Origin: Liolophura sinensis | Lineage: Eukaryota; Mollusca; Polyplacophora; Chitonida; Chitonidae | Reading direction: 5' to 3' | DNA: 64,000 bases | Assembly (NCBI RefSeq): GCF_032854445.1 | Contig: NC_088302.1 | Location: 57,516,237-57,580,236 of the forward strand | Shown: one piece after another, positions 28,501 through 40,500 of the stretch | Layout: each line of letters starts with the position of its first letter | How positions within the stretch are numbered: the stretch's first letter is position 1 | Notes under the pieces: generated by a model | What the model was told of the DNA's origin: nothing | What the model saw: the letters and a program-made list of their open reading frames with translations, nothing else | The model's database searches: none | Program-made: the position numbers and the translations under genes

Positions 28501-31500
28501 GTATGTAGTGACGATGCTAATGATAGCATGTTTAAATTGCGTGAAGGGAGTGTCTTCAGTTATATAGTGACTGTGTTAATGATAGCCTGTTTAAATTGTG
28601 TGAAGGGAGTGTCTTCAGTTATATAGTGACTATGTTCATGATAGCATGTTTAAATTGCGTGAAGGAAGTGTCCTCAGGTATATAGTGACTGTGTTAATGA
28701 TAACATGTTTAAATTGCATGAAGGAAGTGTCCTCAGGTATGTAGTGACTGTTAATGATAACATGTTTGAATTGTGTCAAAGAAATGTCTCCAGGTATATA
28801 GTGACTATCCTAATGGTAACATGTTTAAATTGCATCCAGCAAGTGTCACATGTAGTGACTAAACTGATGGTAAAAAGTGTATCGTGGAAATGCTCCCAGG
28901 TCTATAGTGACTATGCAAATGATACCATGTTAAAAATTGCCTCACGGAAGTGTTGCCAGGTATGATTTGCACAGGTACATGTGGATGAGCAGATGTCACA
29001 AGGCACAGGATCTGTTCTACTTTGGCGCGTTAGGGCTACCTATGTGTATATACCACACTGCAGATTTCTGTCGCAATACAGGTTTCACCTCATTTCTACT
29101 TTCTTATGTATGTTTTTATAAGTTTTTGACTTCTGAACTGTGTGCAAGAGTTGATGAAAAGCTCATGCGCATCAGAAAAATTAACATAAAATGGAGAAAA
29201 CTTGCTGAATTGAGGTTTATTCCTGAGGGTTACACTGCTTGCTAGGTTGGTTAGTTTGTCCCTCCTCTATGAAACCCAAGCCCTGTACACTCAGTACAGT
29301 GAAATCCCAGCCCTGTACACCCAGTACAGTGAAATCCCAGCCCTGTACACTCAGTACAGTGAAATCCCAGCCCTGTACACTCAGTACAGTGAAATCCCAG
29401 CCCTGTACACCCAGTACAGTGAAATCCCAGCCCTGTACACCCAGTACAGTGAAGTCCCAGCCCTGTATACTCAGTACAGTAAAACTCTAGCCCTGTACAC
29501 TCAATAAGGTGAGTCCCAGCCCTGCACACTCAATACGTTGAATCTCTAGCCCTGTACACTTAGTACAGCGAAAGCTCAGCCCAATACACTTAGTATAGCT
29601 CTTGGGCTTACTCAAGTCGTATGTGGTACAGACAGTCCAGCTATTTGGCTATTCCAGTCAGGTGTGTTACACTCAGCCCAGCTAATGGGCTTACTCCAGT
29701 CAGGTGTGGTACACTTAGTACAGATGTTGGGCTTAATCCAGTCAGGTGTGGTACACACAGAGTCCAACTATTTGGCTTACTCCAGTCAGGTGTGGTACAC
29801 TTAGTCCAGCTAGTGGACTTAATCCAGTCAGATGTGATACACTCAGTCCAGCTGTTGGGCTTTTTCCAGTCAGGTGTGGTACATAGCGCAGGTGATATTA
29901 TAACTCTGTGACATGTACATATGCACTCTTTTTTTTCCTCCAGTACGTGAACACATTCACTAAGACTTTGATAGTAACAAAAATTTTCTGAAAGTGAAAT
30001 TTGGTAATTGTGCATGAGAAAAAAGCACTTGTTAAGTTCTACTCTCTGTGGTGGTGTATTAATTTTTGTTTAATTTAGGAAGATCTGTGTCACATAAGAC
30101 CCCAGTGTAGTAGTGCACAAATAGGATCTTTGGCTTCAATCGATTTCCTGTCTACCTTTTTTTCAGCAAAATAAATCTTGCTTCTAAGTTCTCTTCTGAA
30201 TGAAAATGTTCATGATTCTGCTAATTTGAAGAATGATGGAAATCTTGACAATTTAATTTGGAACAGCTCTTACAGCTCAGTTTTATTTGTTTGTTGTTAA
30301 ATGCCACACCCAAGAATTTTCACTCCTAATGTTAAGATGAATGTGCAACTTCATAACAAGGACGTTGATTCAGTAGAATAAATTATATAAAATACAGATT
30401 GCGGGTGTGAAATATTGCCTGCATGTAACTCTGGGATTGATCCCATTTTAACCTAGGCTTTTGTATGACCGGTCAAAGACTGCAGGCTAATGTGTATACA
30501 TGCATGTGAGGTGTGGCCAGTGAACTCAGTCTGCACCCTGTGTCATGTGCCAGCCCTGTCTATGAATTCAGATTGTTTTCATCTAAAACACCAATTTGTG
30601 GGATTCATGGATTTTTTGCCTAATACATGCAGATGTACGAATATTGGTCTGGCTGTGGAGGAACCACTGGTGTTTGAGGAGGTGTATTTAAGTGGCAGAT
30701 GTGAGGAGGTGTTGGTGAACGAGTAGCTGAGAGCATTTCTCACCTCATGTCATTAACACATCTGAACACCTGGCATGGGACTATTAAAGGTGAAGAACAA
30801 TGTGCGCAGAATCTTGTCAGTGTGCTAACAAGGGGTTGTTATCCTACAGATTTAATTAGTTGTCCAGGATGGTGTTGTCATAGTTAGTTGTCATTGACCT
30901 GTCATCACTGATTAACAACCTTCTGCAGGTTTACATTTTAATGTGCATATACAGGGCCTAATCTGGCCTCAGAATTTTTTTTTTTTGAAAGTAAATTGAA
31001 AGTAATTCCCTGCCTGCAAAATCTGAATGCTAGGTAAATTATCTTGGGTCCAGTTTTCGTCACCTGCTTCAGGGCATACATTTCAAATTTTAAATGCTTT
31101 CTAAAAGCTTTGTTGTTTTCATAATCAAGTTCTTTCACATTGAAGTGAAATATTCCTTGTTGATTCTGGATGCAACCTTAAATTTGAGTAAATTTACAAA
31201 CATTAAACCTAAACAACTGAAGTTGAAAGGCATCCATTGCTTTCGCCTCTGTGGCGAAGGGACGTTCCCTGGAAAGGGGCACTTCGAGGGAACAGCAGCG
31301 TCTGGTAATCGGACGCTGAGAAGGGCTGGATTAGGCCCTGTTATATCACGCAGCTGCTCATGTCATGGTGCCAGTCACAATTTTCCATTATAATTTGTTT
31401 TTTCTTTTAAGATTTCTGTAGCAAAGCTTAAAACTGTAGTGGAATGGCCTGGATCTTGAATGTACACATGCGTTAATGACACTGTACATGTAGGAACATG

Positions 31501-34500
31501 TCTAAACGTATACGCATACTAGCTATGTATTTTTTTTTTTTGGAAGTTTTACCAATCAGGAGATCTTACATCCCATTTATTTATGTCTTTTGTGAGAAGC
31601 GTACTTTGCTGTAAGCCTTTGTACTTGTAAAGCTTTTGTATTGTGAAACATGAAATCAATTGACGGGGATTTTATCTGTACATATGACAAACATATGACA
31701 ACACAAAAACCACAAATGGTTGTGTGTTTGGTTTGCTTCACTTCAGGGCTTACTTGTAGATGTGTAACTGGCCCCCTATGGCTCATTTGGCCTAGTGTCT
31801 GCTTTAGGGCGGTAGACCCAGGGTCAAACCTGGGTTGGGTCACACCTAAGAGCTTAAAAGTTGTAGCTTCCTCGTTTGGCGTTCAGCATTAAGGGGATAG
31901 TGCAACGAGTGGTTGACCCATATTAGTATAATGGCTCTTGTGGGGCGGCTTACTTGCCTTTGGTAAGGCGTCTCAGTGAAGCAGCACTAGATAAACGAGC
32001 AGTGGAAATCTGTCCTGCAACAAGGAGGCACATTAAATGCACTCTAAGGACTCCGTCGTCATATTACTGAAAAATTTGTTAAATGTGACGTTAAGCCCTA
32101 AGCACTCACTCACTCACATGTAGATGTAAAACTAATGGCTGTATTTTATTTATTTATTTGATTGGTGTTTTAAGCCCTACTGAAGAATATTTCATTTATC
32201 CGATGGCAGCCAGAATTAAGGTAGGAGGAAATCAGGCAGAGCACAGGGAAACTCAAAATCATCTGCAGGTTGTTGACAGACCTTTCCGGGTACGGCCAAA
32301 GAAGAACCATGTGATATTAGTAAATTAAGTGTGAGTGTATTGTGTTTCTTGGCTGGCTGGTCTGGTGTATTTAGCATGGCATTACAGTCAAGCAGCACTG
32401 TAAATACATGCATGCACTCCACACATGCATATGTGTTTGATGACATGCCAGTGGGCATGTCATCAAGCTGTGTACAGCTGTGTACAAACACAAGAAGTAG
32501 ATGTAGTGCCTTTTATACATGTGTATGGTGTGACCTGATCACTGTCCTTAGGATCCAACACAAGTTGTCACAAGACCTAATGTTGGTGTAAATACATGTG
32601 TCTCCTTTCACCAGATTTACAGGGATGGTTTCTTTGTGTTTCAGAGGCGATTGGCGAGCGCTGCCAAGAAAGCTATTTCAAAGATTCCCCAGAGAACGGT
32701 CCGCAGCGGTGACAAGGTAAGCCAGGTGTAAATATGCTTGTGTGGTGGCAAGGCAAGCCAGGTGTATGTGCGTGTGTGGTTGCAATGTAAGCCAGGTGTA
32801 AATGTGCTTGTGTTGTGTCAAGGTAAGCCAGGTATAAATGTGCTTGTGTGGTGACGAGGTAAGCTAGGAATAAGTGCGCTTGTGTGGTGGCAAGGTAAGC
32901 CAGAGGTAAATGTGCTTGTGTGGTGGCACATGCTCACTTAACCAGGTATACATGTATGTTAGTCTTCAGCCAGACTTTAATTCTCAGGTGTTAATAAACA
33001 TGTTTTTCAGGCGCATAACATCAGGTTATATAATAGCATTTGTGTTTGGTAATGTGGGGGTGTAATAATGGGAAGGGGCAATGGTAATAAACAACAGCCA
33101 AATACATATTAATATTCTAAATGATATTTTCCCCAGATAAAAATCAATATTCACACACTTGACTTAGTGTATATGCACGTTAAATGCTGAAATATGATCT
33201 GAGAATAACAGTATTACTCAGTAACATGTTATTGAGACCTCAGGCTGAGTCAAGAATGCATGGGCAGAGTCTTTAGATACAATATGAGACTGATTCCTAA
33301 GGAAAGGCAGCTCACTGTTATCTCACAATGATCAGCACATATCTATTAACCCAGATGTAGAATGAGTGTAATGGAGAGGGAATGTGATCTGTTAGCAGGC
33401 CTTGCCCTCAGTGGTGTTCCATGTATGCCTATCAAGAAGAAGCAGCATTAAGAGAGACTATGCCTACTCTGCTGCATCCACAGCCCTGTTAGTTCAACAG
33501 GGTTGCTCTGACTAGAGACCATGTGTAGGTGTCATACCAAGGTGTCGGTTCAGAAGATAATATAGTAATTGATTACTTTGTTTCACATGACACATTTACA
33601 TGTATAAAACAGGCTGTTTCGAAGCTAACATAGTAATTGATTACTTTGTTTCCCATGACACATCTACATGTATAAAGGAGGCTACTTTAAAGCTAACATA
33701 CATGTAGTAATTGATTACTTTGTTTCACATCACACATCTACATGTATAAAGGAGGCTACTTCAAAGCTAACACAGTAATTGATTACTTTGTTTCACATGA
33801 CACATTTACATGTATAAAACAGGCTGCTTCGAAGCTAACATAGTAATTGATTACTTTGTTTCCCATGACACATCTACATGTATAAAGGAGGCTACTTTAA
33901 AGCTAACATACATGTAGTAATTGATTACTTTGTTTCACATCACACATCTACATGTATAAAGGAGGCTACTTCAAAGCTAACACAGTAATTGATTACTTTG
34001 TTTCCCATGGCACATCTACATGTATAAAGGAGGCTACTTGAAAGCTAACACAGTAATTGATTACTTTGTTTCACATGGCACATCTACATGTATAAAGGGG
34101 GCTACTTCGAAGCTAACACAGTAATTGATTACTTTGTTTCCCATAGCACATCTACATGTATAAAGGAGGCTACTTGAAAGCTAACACAGTAATTGATTAC
34201 TTTGTTTCACATGGCACATCTACATGTATAAAGGGGGCTGCTTCGAAGCTAACACAGTAATTGATTACTTTGTTTCCCATGGCACATCTACATGTATAAA
34301 GGAGGCTACTTGAAAGCTAACATACATGTAGTAATTGATTACTTTGTTTCACATCACACATCTACATGTATGAAGGAGGCTACTTGAAAGCTAACACAGT
34401 AATTGATTACTTTGTTTCACATGGCACATCTACATGTATAAAGGGGGCTGCTTCGAAGCTAACACAGTAATTGATTACTTTGTTTCCCATGGCACATCTA

Positions 34501-37500
34501 CAGGTATAAAGGAGGCTACTTGAAAGCTAACATACATGTAGTAATTGATTACTTTGTTTCACATCACACATCTACATGTATGAAGGAGGCTACTTGAAAG
34601 CTAACATAGTAATTGATTACTTTGTTTCACATGGCACATCTACATGTATAAAGGGGGCTGCTTCGAAGCTAACACAGTAATTGATTACTTTGTTTCCCAT
34701 GGCACATCTACAGGTATAAAGGAGGCTACTTGAAAGCTAACATACATGTAGTAATTGATTACTTTGTTTCACATCACACATCTACATGTATGAAGGAGGC
34801 TACTTGAAAGCTAACACAGTAATTGATTACTTTGTTTCACATGGCACATTTACATGTATAAAACAGGTTGAAAGGTACTGTGGTTGAAAGCTATATTAAT
34901 CTGAATTTGTTGAATAAGATTTCCCCCCGTCTCTAAATTTACTGTTGTCTCTAATCCGACACTTTGCACCCATCCCCACCTAAATTGCTTTTGCTTCTGC
35001 AGCCATAAAGTCCTTCTGTCTTACTTTGCCAGACTCCCCCAACATTCACCCAACAATGTTGTTTTGTAACCTGATGCGCCTGGTAACAGAAACAGGTACA
35101 GGTGGTATACTGAACACACTAGACACTATTAACACAGCCTAAACCTACCCCTACTGCAGTTCATCCCAGAAGAACACACCCACTACAGTTCTTCCATCAG
35201 TTTTTGGCCAAGGTAAGCTATAATTGATGGTAGTTGACGTCTGTACATGTACATGCATATCAGTCAGGTGGTAGCGCCAGGCACTAGGGTTGGTTACATA
35301 CCTGTACTTACTTACATGTGTGTTATACCCTGTATATGTATATTAAGCAGGTGGTAAAGCTAGGCACTAAGATTGGTTAGGTACCTGTACTTATGTAGAT
35401 GTATGTTATGCCCTGTATGTGTACATCAGTCAGGTGGTGAAGCCAAGCACTAGGGTTGGTTATGTTATGCCCTGTACATGTATATCAGTCAGGTGGTGGA
35501 GCCAGGCACTAGGGTTGGTTAGGCACCTAGGGTTGGTTATGTTATGCCCTGTACATGTATATCAGTCAGGTGGTGGAGCCAGGCGCTAGGGTTGGTTAGG
35601 TACCTGTACTTACATACATGTGTGTTATGCCCAGTACATGTATATCAGTCAGGTGATGAAACCAGGCACTAGTGTTGGTTAGGTATGTGTACTTATGTAC
35701 ATATTTGTTATGCCCTGTGCATGTATATCATTCAGGTGGTGGAGTCAGGCACTAGGGTTGGTTAGGTACGTGTAGTTATGTACATGTGTGTTATGCCCTG
35801 TACATGTATATCAGTCAGGTGGTGGAGCCAGGCACTAGGATTGGTTAGGTACCTGTACTTATCTACATTTATGTTATGCCCAGTACATGTATATCATTCA
35901 GGTGGTGGAGCCAGGCACTAGGGTTGGTTAGGTACCTGTACTTATGTACATGTGTGTTATGCCCAGTATATGTATATCAGTCAGGTGGTGGAGCCAGGCA
36001 CTAGGGTTGGTTAGGTACCTGTACTTACATACATGTGTGTTATGCCCAGTATATGTATATCAGTCAGGTGGTGGAGCCAGGCACTAGGGTTGGTTAGGTA
36101 CGTGTACTTATGTACATGTGTGTTATGCCCTGTACATGTATATCAGTAAGGTGGTGAAGCCAGGCACTAGGGTAGGTTAGGTACCTGTACTTATGTACAT
36201 GTATGATATGTCCTGTAAAGGGATGTGCCATGCCCCTGACAGCTGTATCAGGCTTGAGGTGGGGTGGGGAGCAGTATAAGATTGTGGTGTTCTAGGTAGG
36301 CTCTAGATTTGAGTTTTTTAGTAGCATTCTCTCAACAGGACCATAGATCAATTACTTGTGGGATATACATGTAGCACAGTGGTTGCGTCTATAACTCTAG
36401 GCTGAGTTGTGAGGCCAATCCCTGCCTTAGGCAGAAAGTTCTAGATTCTGTTATACATGTACAGTTGTTATAGATACAAGTACATGTTGAGTGGCAGGAT
36501 GTAATTGGCATTGATCAGCAGTTATTTGGGAAATGTTAGATTGATTTATTACAACCAACATTTCACCTGAGCAGTATATGAGGGCAGTGTCGACCTTTGT
36601 GTCAGAACTGATAAATCTGCAGATATGAGTCATCCAAAGCAATTACCACTGGATCAGATTGATTGATTTTCCGTCACACATGGGTGGTGAGAGACTTTAG
36701 CAGGTAGTTAGCAGCCTGAGATCACCGGCTGTGTACGCCCATTAGTCACGATTTTCTGGGGCATACGTTGTAACTATTACCTATGTGTGCAAATATTGGC
36801 CTTGATCCCTTTGGTCTATGCTGATTTTCATCAACTCTATTGAGGAGTGTGTGTGTGGGTGGGGGGCTTGGTCCAGAAGGTCTGTTTGCTGTCTCCTACC
36901 TGATGAGTTCATCAAAGATTTTCTTCCTCAAGCATGTACATATACATTCTAGCTTTCTGGTGTTCATGTCTTTGTGATGTGAAACATGTACAAGTTGTCA
37001 GAAACCCTCGTTTCTGTTTCTGTATGGTGTCATTGATTTGCAAAGCCAGACTAAAACATAGATATAAGGCCCCTTAGTGGCTCAAATAGTTAGGGTGTGG
37101 TGAAATCCAATACCAATAAATTATGACACAAGAAGGAGATACATGTATCTGGCATGTCTGAATAGGTATGCCAATATCCTGCATGTCTGAGTAGGTGCTG
37201 GGATGTCTGGTGTGTGTGAATAGCTGTGGGGATATTTGATATGTCTCTATAGGTGTTGGGATGTCTGTATAGGTGTTGGGATGTCTGGTGTGTATGAATA
37301 GACATGGAGATACCCACCATGTGTGAATAGATGTGGGGATATCTGTTGTGTAGGAATAGACATTGAGATATCCAGCATGTATGAATAGATGTGGGGATAT
37401 CTGTTGTGTAGGAATAGACATGGAGATATCCAGCATGTATGAATAGATGTGGGGATATCTTGTGTAGGAATAGACATTGAGATACCCAGCATGTATGAAT

Positions 37501-40500
37501 AGGTATGGGGATATCTGTTGTGTAGGAATAGGCATTGAGATATCCAGGCTGTATGAATAGATGTGGGGTTATCTGGTGTGTAGGAATAGACATTGAGATA
37601 TCCAGCATGTATGAATAGATGTGGGGTTATCTGGTGTGTAGGAATAGACATTGAGATATCCAGCATGTATGAATAGATGTGGGGATATCTGGTGTGTAGG
37701 AATAGACATGAAGATACCCAGCATGTATGAATAGATGTGGGGTTATCTGGTGTGTAGGAATAGACCTGGAGATATCCAGCATGTATGAATAGATGTGGAG
37801 ATATCTGGTGTGTAGGAATAGACATTGAGATATCCAGCATGTTTGAATAGATGTGGGGATATCTGTTGTGTAGGAATAGACATTGAGATATCCAGCATGT
37901 ATGAATAGATGTGGGGATATCTGTTGTGTAGGAATAGACATTGAGATATCCAGCATGTATGAATAGATGTGGAGATATCTGGTGTGTAGGAATAGACATG
38001 AAGATACCCAGCATGTATGAATAGATGTGGGGATATCTGGTGTGTAGGAATAGACATTGAGATATCCAGCATGTTTGAATAGATGTGGGGATAGCTGTTG
38101 TGTAGGAATAGACATTGAGATATCCAGCATGTATGAATAGATGTAGGGATGTATAATCTGGTGTGTATAAATAGGAAGTGTTATCAGAGATTTTTGAAAT
38201 CAATCAGCACAGATTCAATCTATTTTTTTTTATAACAGCCCAAATAAATACCTTTCACAAAATGCCATCTGTGCTAGCATTCAAAATGGATGATAAAGTT
38301 TCTAAAATATGCAAAGTTGGTTGCATTATAACTTTTTCAAACTTAAGAATCATTTTAACATTGTACTAAATGTACATGTATGATTCTGATATTTACTAAA
38401 AGGCAATAGTTTGAGCTATTCTTGGTAAATACAGAAAAATTGAAATGATTAGCAAATACAGATTTTTTTGCCAAAAAATCTCTGATGTAGCCTCTTCAAA
38501 TATGGCACATGTAAATGTAGTGTGAGACACAAGGAAATAAAACATCTAAACAATGTTTTTTACTGTGTCACTCTACCAATGATGGAAACTGTATTCTACA
38601 TAAATACATTGTACATCCTATAGGTATGTCTTTCCTGTTTCAGGAATTGGAATCGGATTACGACCAGTGTGCTGTGTGTATCGAGAGTTACAAGAGCTCC
38701 GATGTTATCAGGATACTCCCGTGCAAGTGAGTCGTGTAATTGGACAGTTTATTGCTTTTCACAACCACTAATCTACACACAACAATTATTTGTTTCAGAA
38801 AAGCATTTTACTGTAGTACCACAGCCACAACTCACAACGTACATATCTCCTTTCTTGACTGTCATTACATCTGCAGTGAAGTAAGTCTTAAATTGCTGTC
38901 ATCTTTCATGAACAGATACAGCAAGTGGTTATACAGTAGCCTGCCATGAACACATACAGCAGACAGTTGTACAGTAACCTGCCGTGAACAGATACAGCAG
39001 GGGGTTGTACAGCAGCCTGCCATGAACATATACAGCAGGTGGTTGGTTGTACTGTAGCCTGCCATGAATAGACACAGCAGATGGTGGGACAGTGGCCTAC
39101 CATGAACAGATACAGCAGGTGGTTGTACAGTAGCCTGCCATGAACACATACAGCAGACAGTTGTACAGTAACCTGCCATGAACAGATACAGCAGGGGGTT
39201 GTACAGCAGCCTGCCATGAACATATACAGCAGGCGGTTGGTTGTACTGTAGCCTGTCATGAACAGACACAGGAGATGGTGGGACAGTGGCCTGCCATGAA
39301 CAGATACAGCAGGTGGTTGTACAGTAGCCTGCCATGAACAGACACAGCAGATGGTGGGACAGTAGCCTGCCATGAACAGATACAGCAGGGGCTGTACAGT
39401 AGCCTGCCATGAAGATATACAGCAAGTGGTTGGTTGTACAGTAGCCTTCCATGAACAGACACAGCAGATGGTGGGACAGTAGCCTACCATGAACAGATAC
39501 AGCAGCTGGTTGTACAGTAACCTGCCATGAACAGACACAGCAGATGGTGGGACAGTAGCCTGCCATGAACAGATACAGCAGGGGCTGTACAATAGCCTGC
39601 CATGAACATATACAGCAGGTGGTTGGTTGTACAGTAGCCTGCCATGAACAGACACAGCAGATGGTGGGACAGTAGCCTACCATGAACAGATACAGCAGGT
39701 GGTTGTACAGTAGCCTGCCATGAAAAGATACAACAGTTGGTTGTACAGTAGCCTGTCATGAACAGATACAGGAGACAGTTATACAGTAGCCTGCCATGAA
39801 CAGATACAGAAGACTGTTATACAGTAACCTGCCATGAACAGATACAGCAGGTGGTTGTAAAGTGGCCATGAACAGATACAACAGGTGGTTGTACAGTAGC
39901 CTGTCATGAACAGATACAGCAGGTGGTTGTACAGAAGCCTGCCATGAACAGATACAACAAATGGTGGGACAGTAGCCTGTCATGAACAGATACAGGAGAC
40001 AGTTATACAGTAGCCTGCCATGAACAGATACAGAAGACTGTTATACAGTAACCTGCCATGAACAGATACAGCAGGTGGTTGTAAAGTGGCCATGAACAGA
40101 TACAACAGGTGGTTATACAGTAGCCTGTCATGAGCAGATACAGAAGACGGTTATATAGTAACCTGCCATGAACAGATACAGGAGGTGCTTGTACAGTAAC
40201 CTGCCATGAACAGATACAGGAGGTGGTTGTACAGGAACCTGCCACGAACAGATACACCATGGGCTGTACAGGAGCCTGTCATGAACAGATACAACAGATG
40301 GTTGTACAGTAGCCTATCATGAACAGATTCAGCAGGGGTTGTACGGTAGTACAGGTGGTTCTTCAGTATCCTGTTAGTCGGACATGCTGCAGGTGGTTGA
40401 GAAATCTCATTTACATATCATGGCCTTGTAAATCATTAAAAGTGTAGTGTGTTAGACATACATGCAACAATACTCATTTTATCTGACAATCTGATGTCAT

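Larger units (their letters stand above)
21093..32644 (+). other. Intron 2 (11.6 kb)
   Basis: Contains the 46-bp, 82-bp, 59-bp, 30-bp and 42-bp arrays and two SINE-derived pieces. A small direct duplication (CATCAAAAAATC with TTTTGGCTTCA) lies at about 22156-22236. At 21100-24190, 25190-26560 and 29900-31750 I see AT-rich unique sequence and no exon that I can support. Confidence 0.8.

Noticed and set aside
37074-40260. Long minus-strand frames with repeats such as [11 protein letters not shown] and SVHGRLLYN
   Set aside because: They are translations of the 58-bp and 38-42-bp arrays in introns 3 and 4 and have no independent coding evidence.
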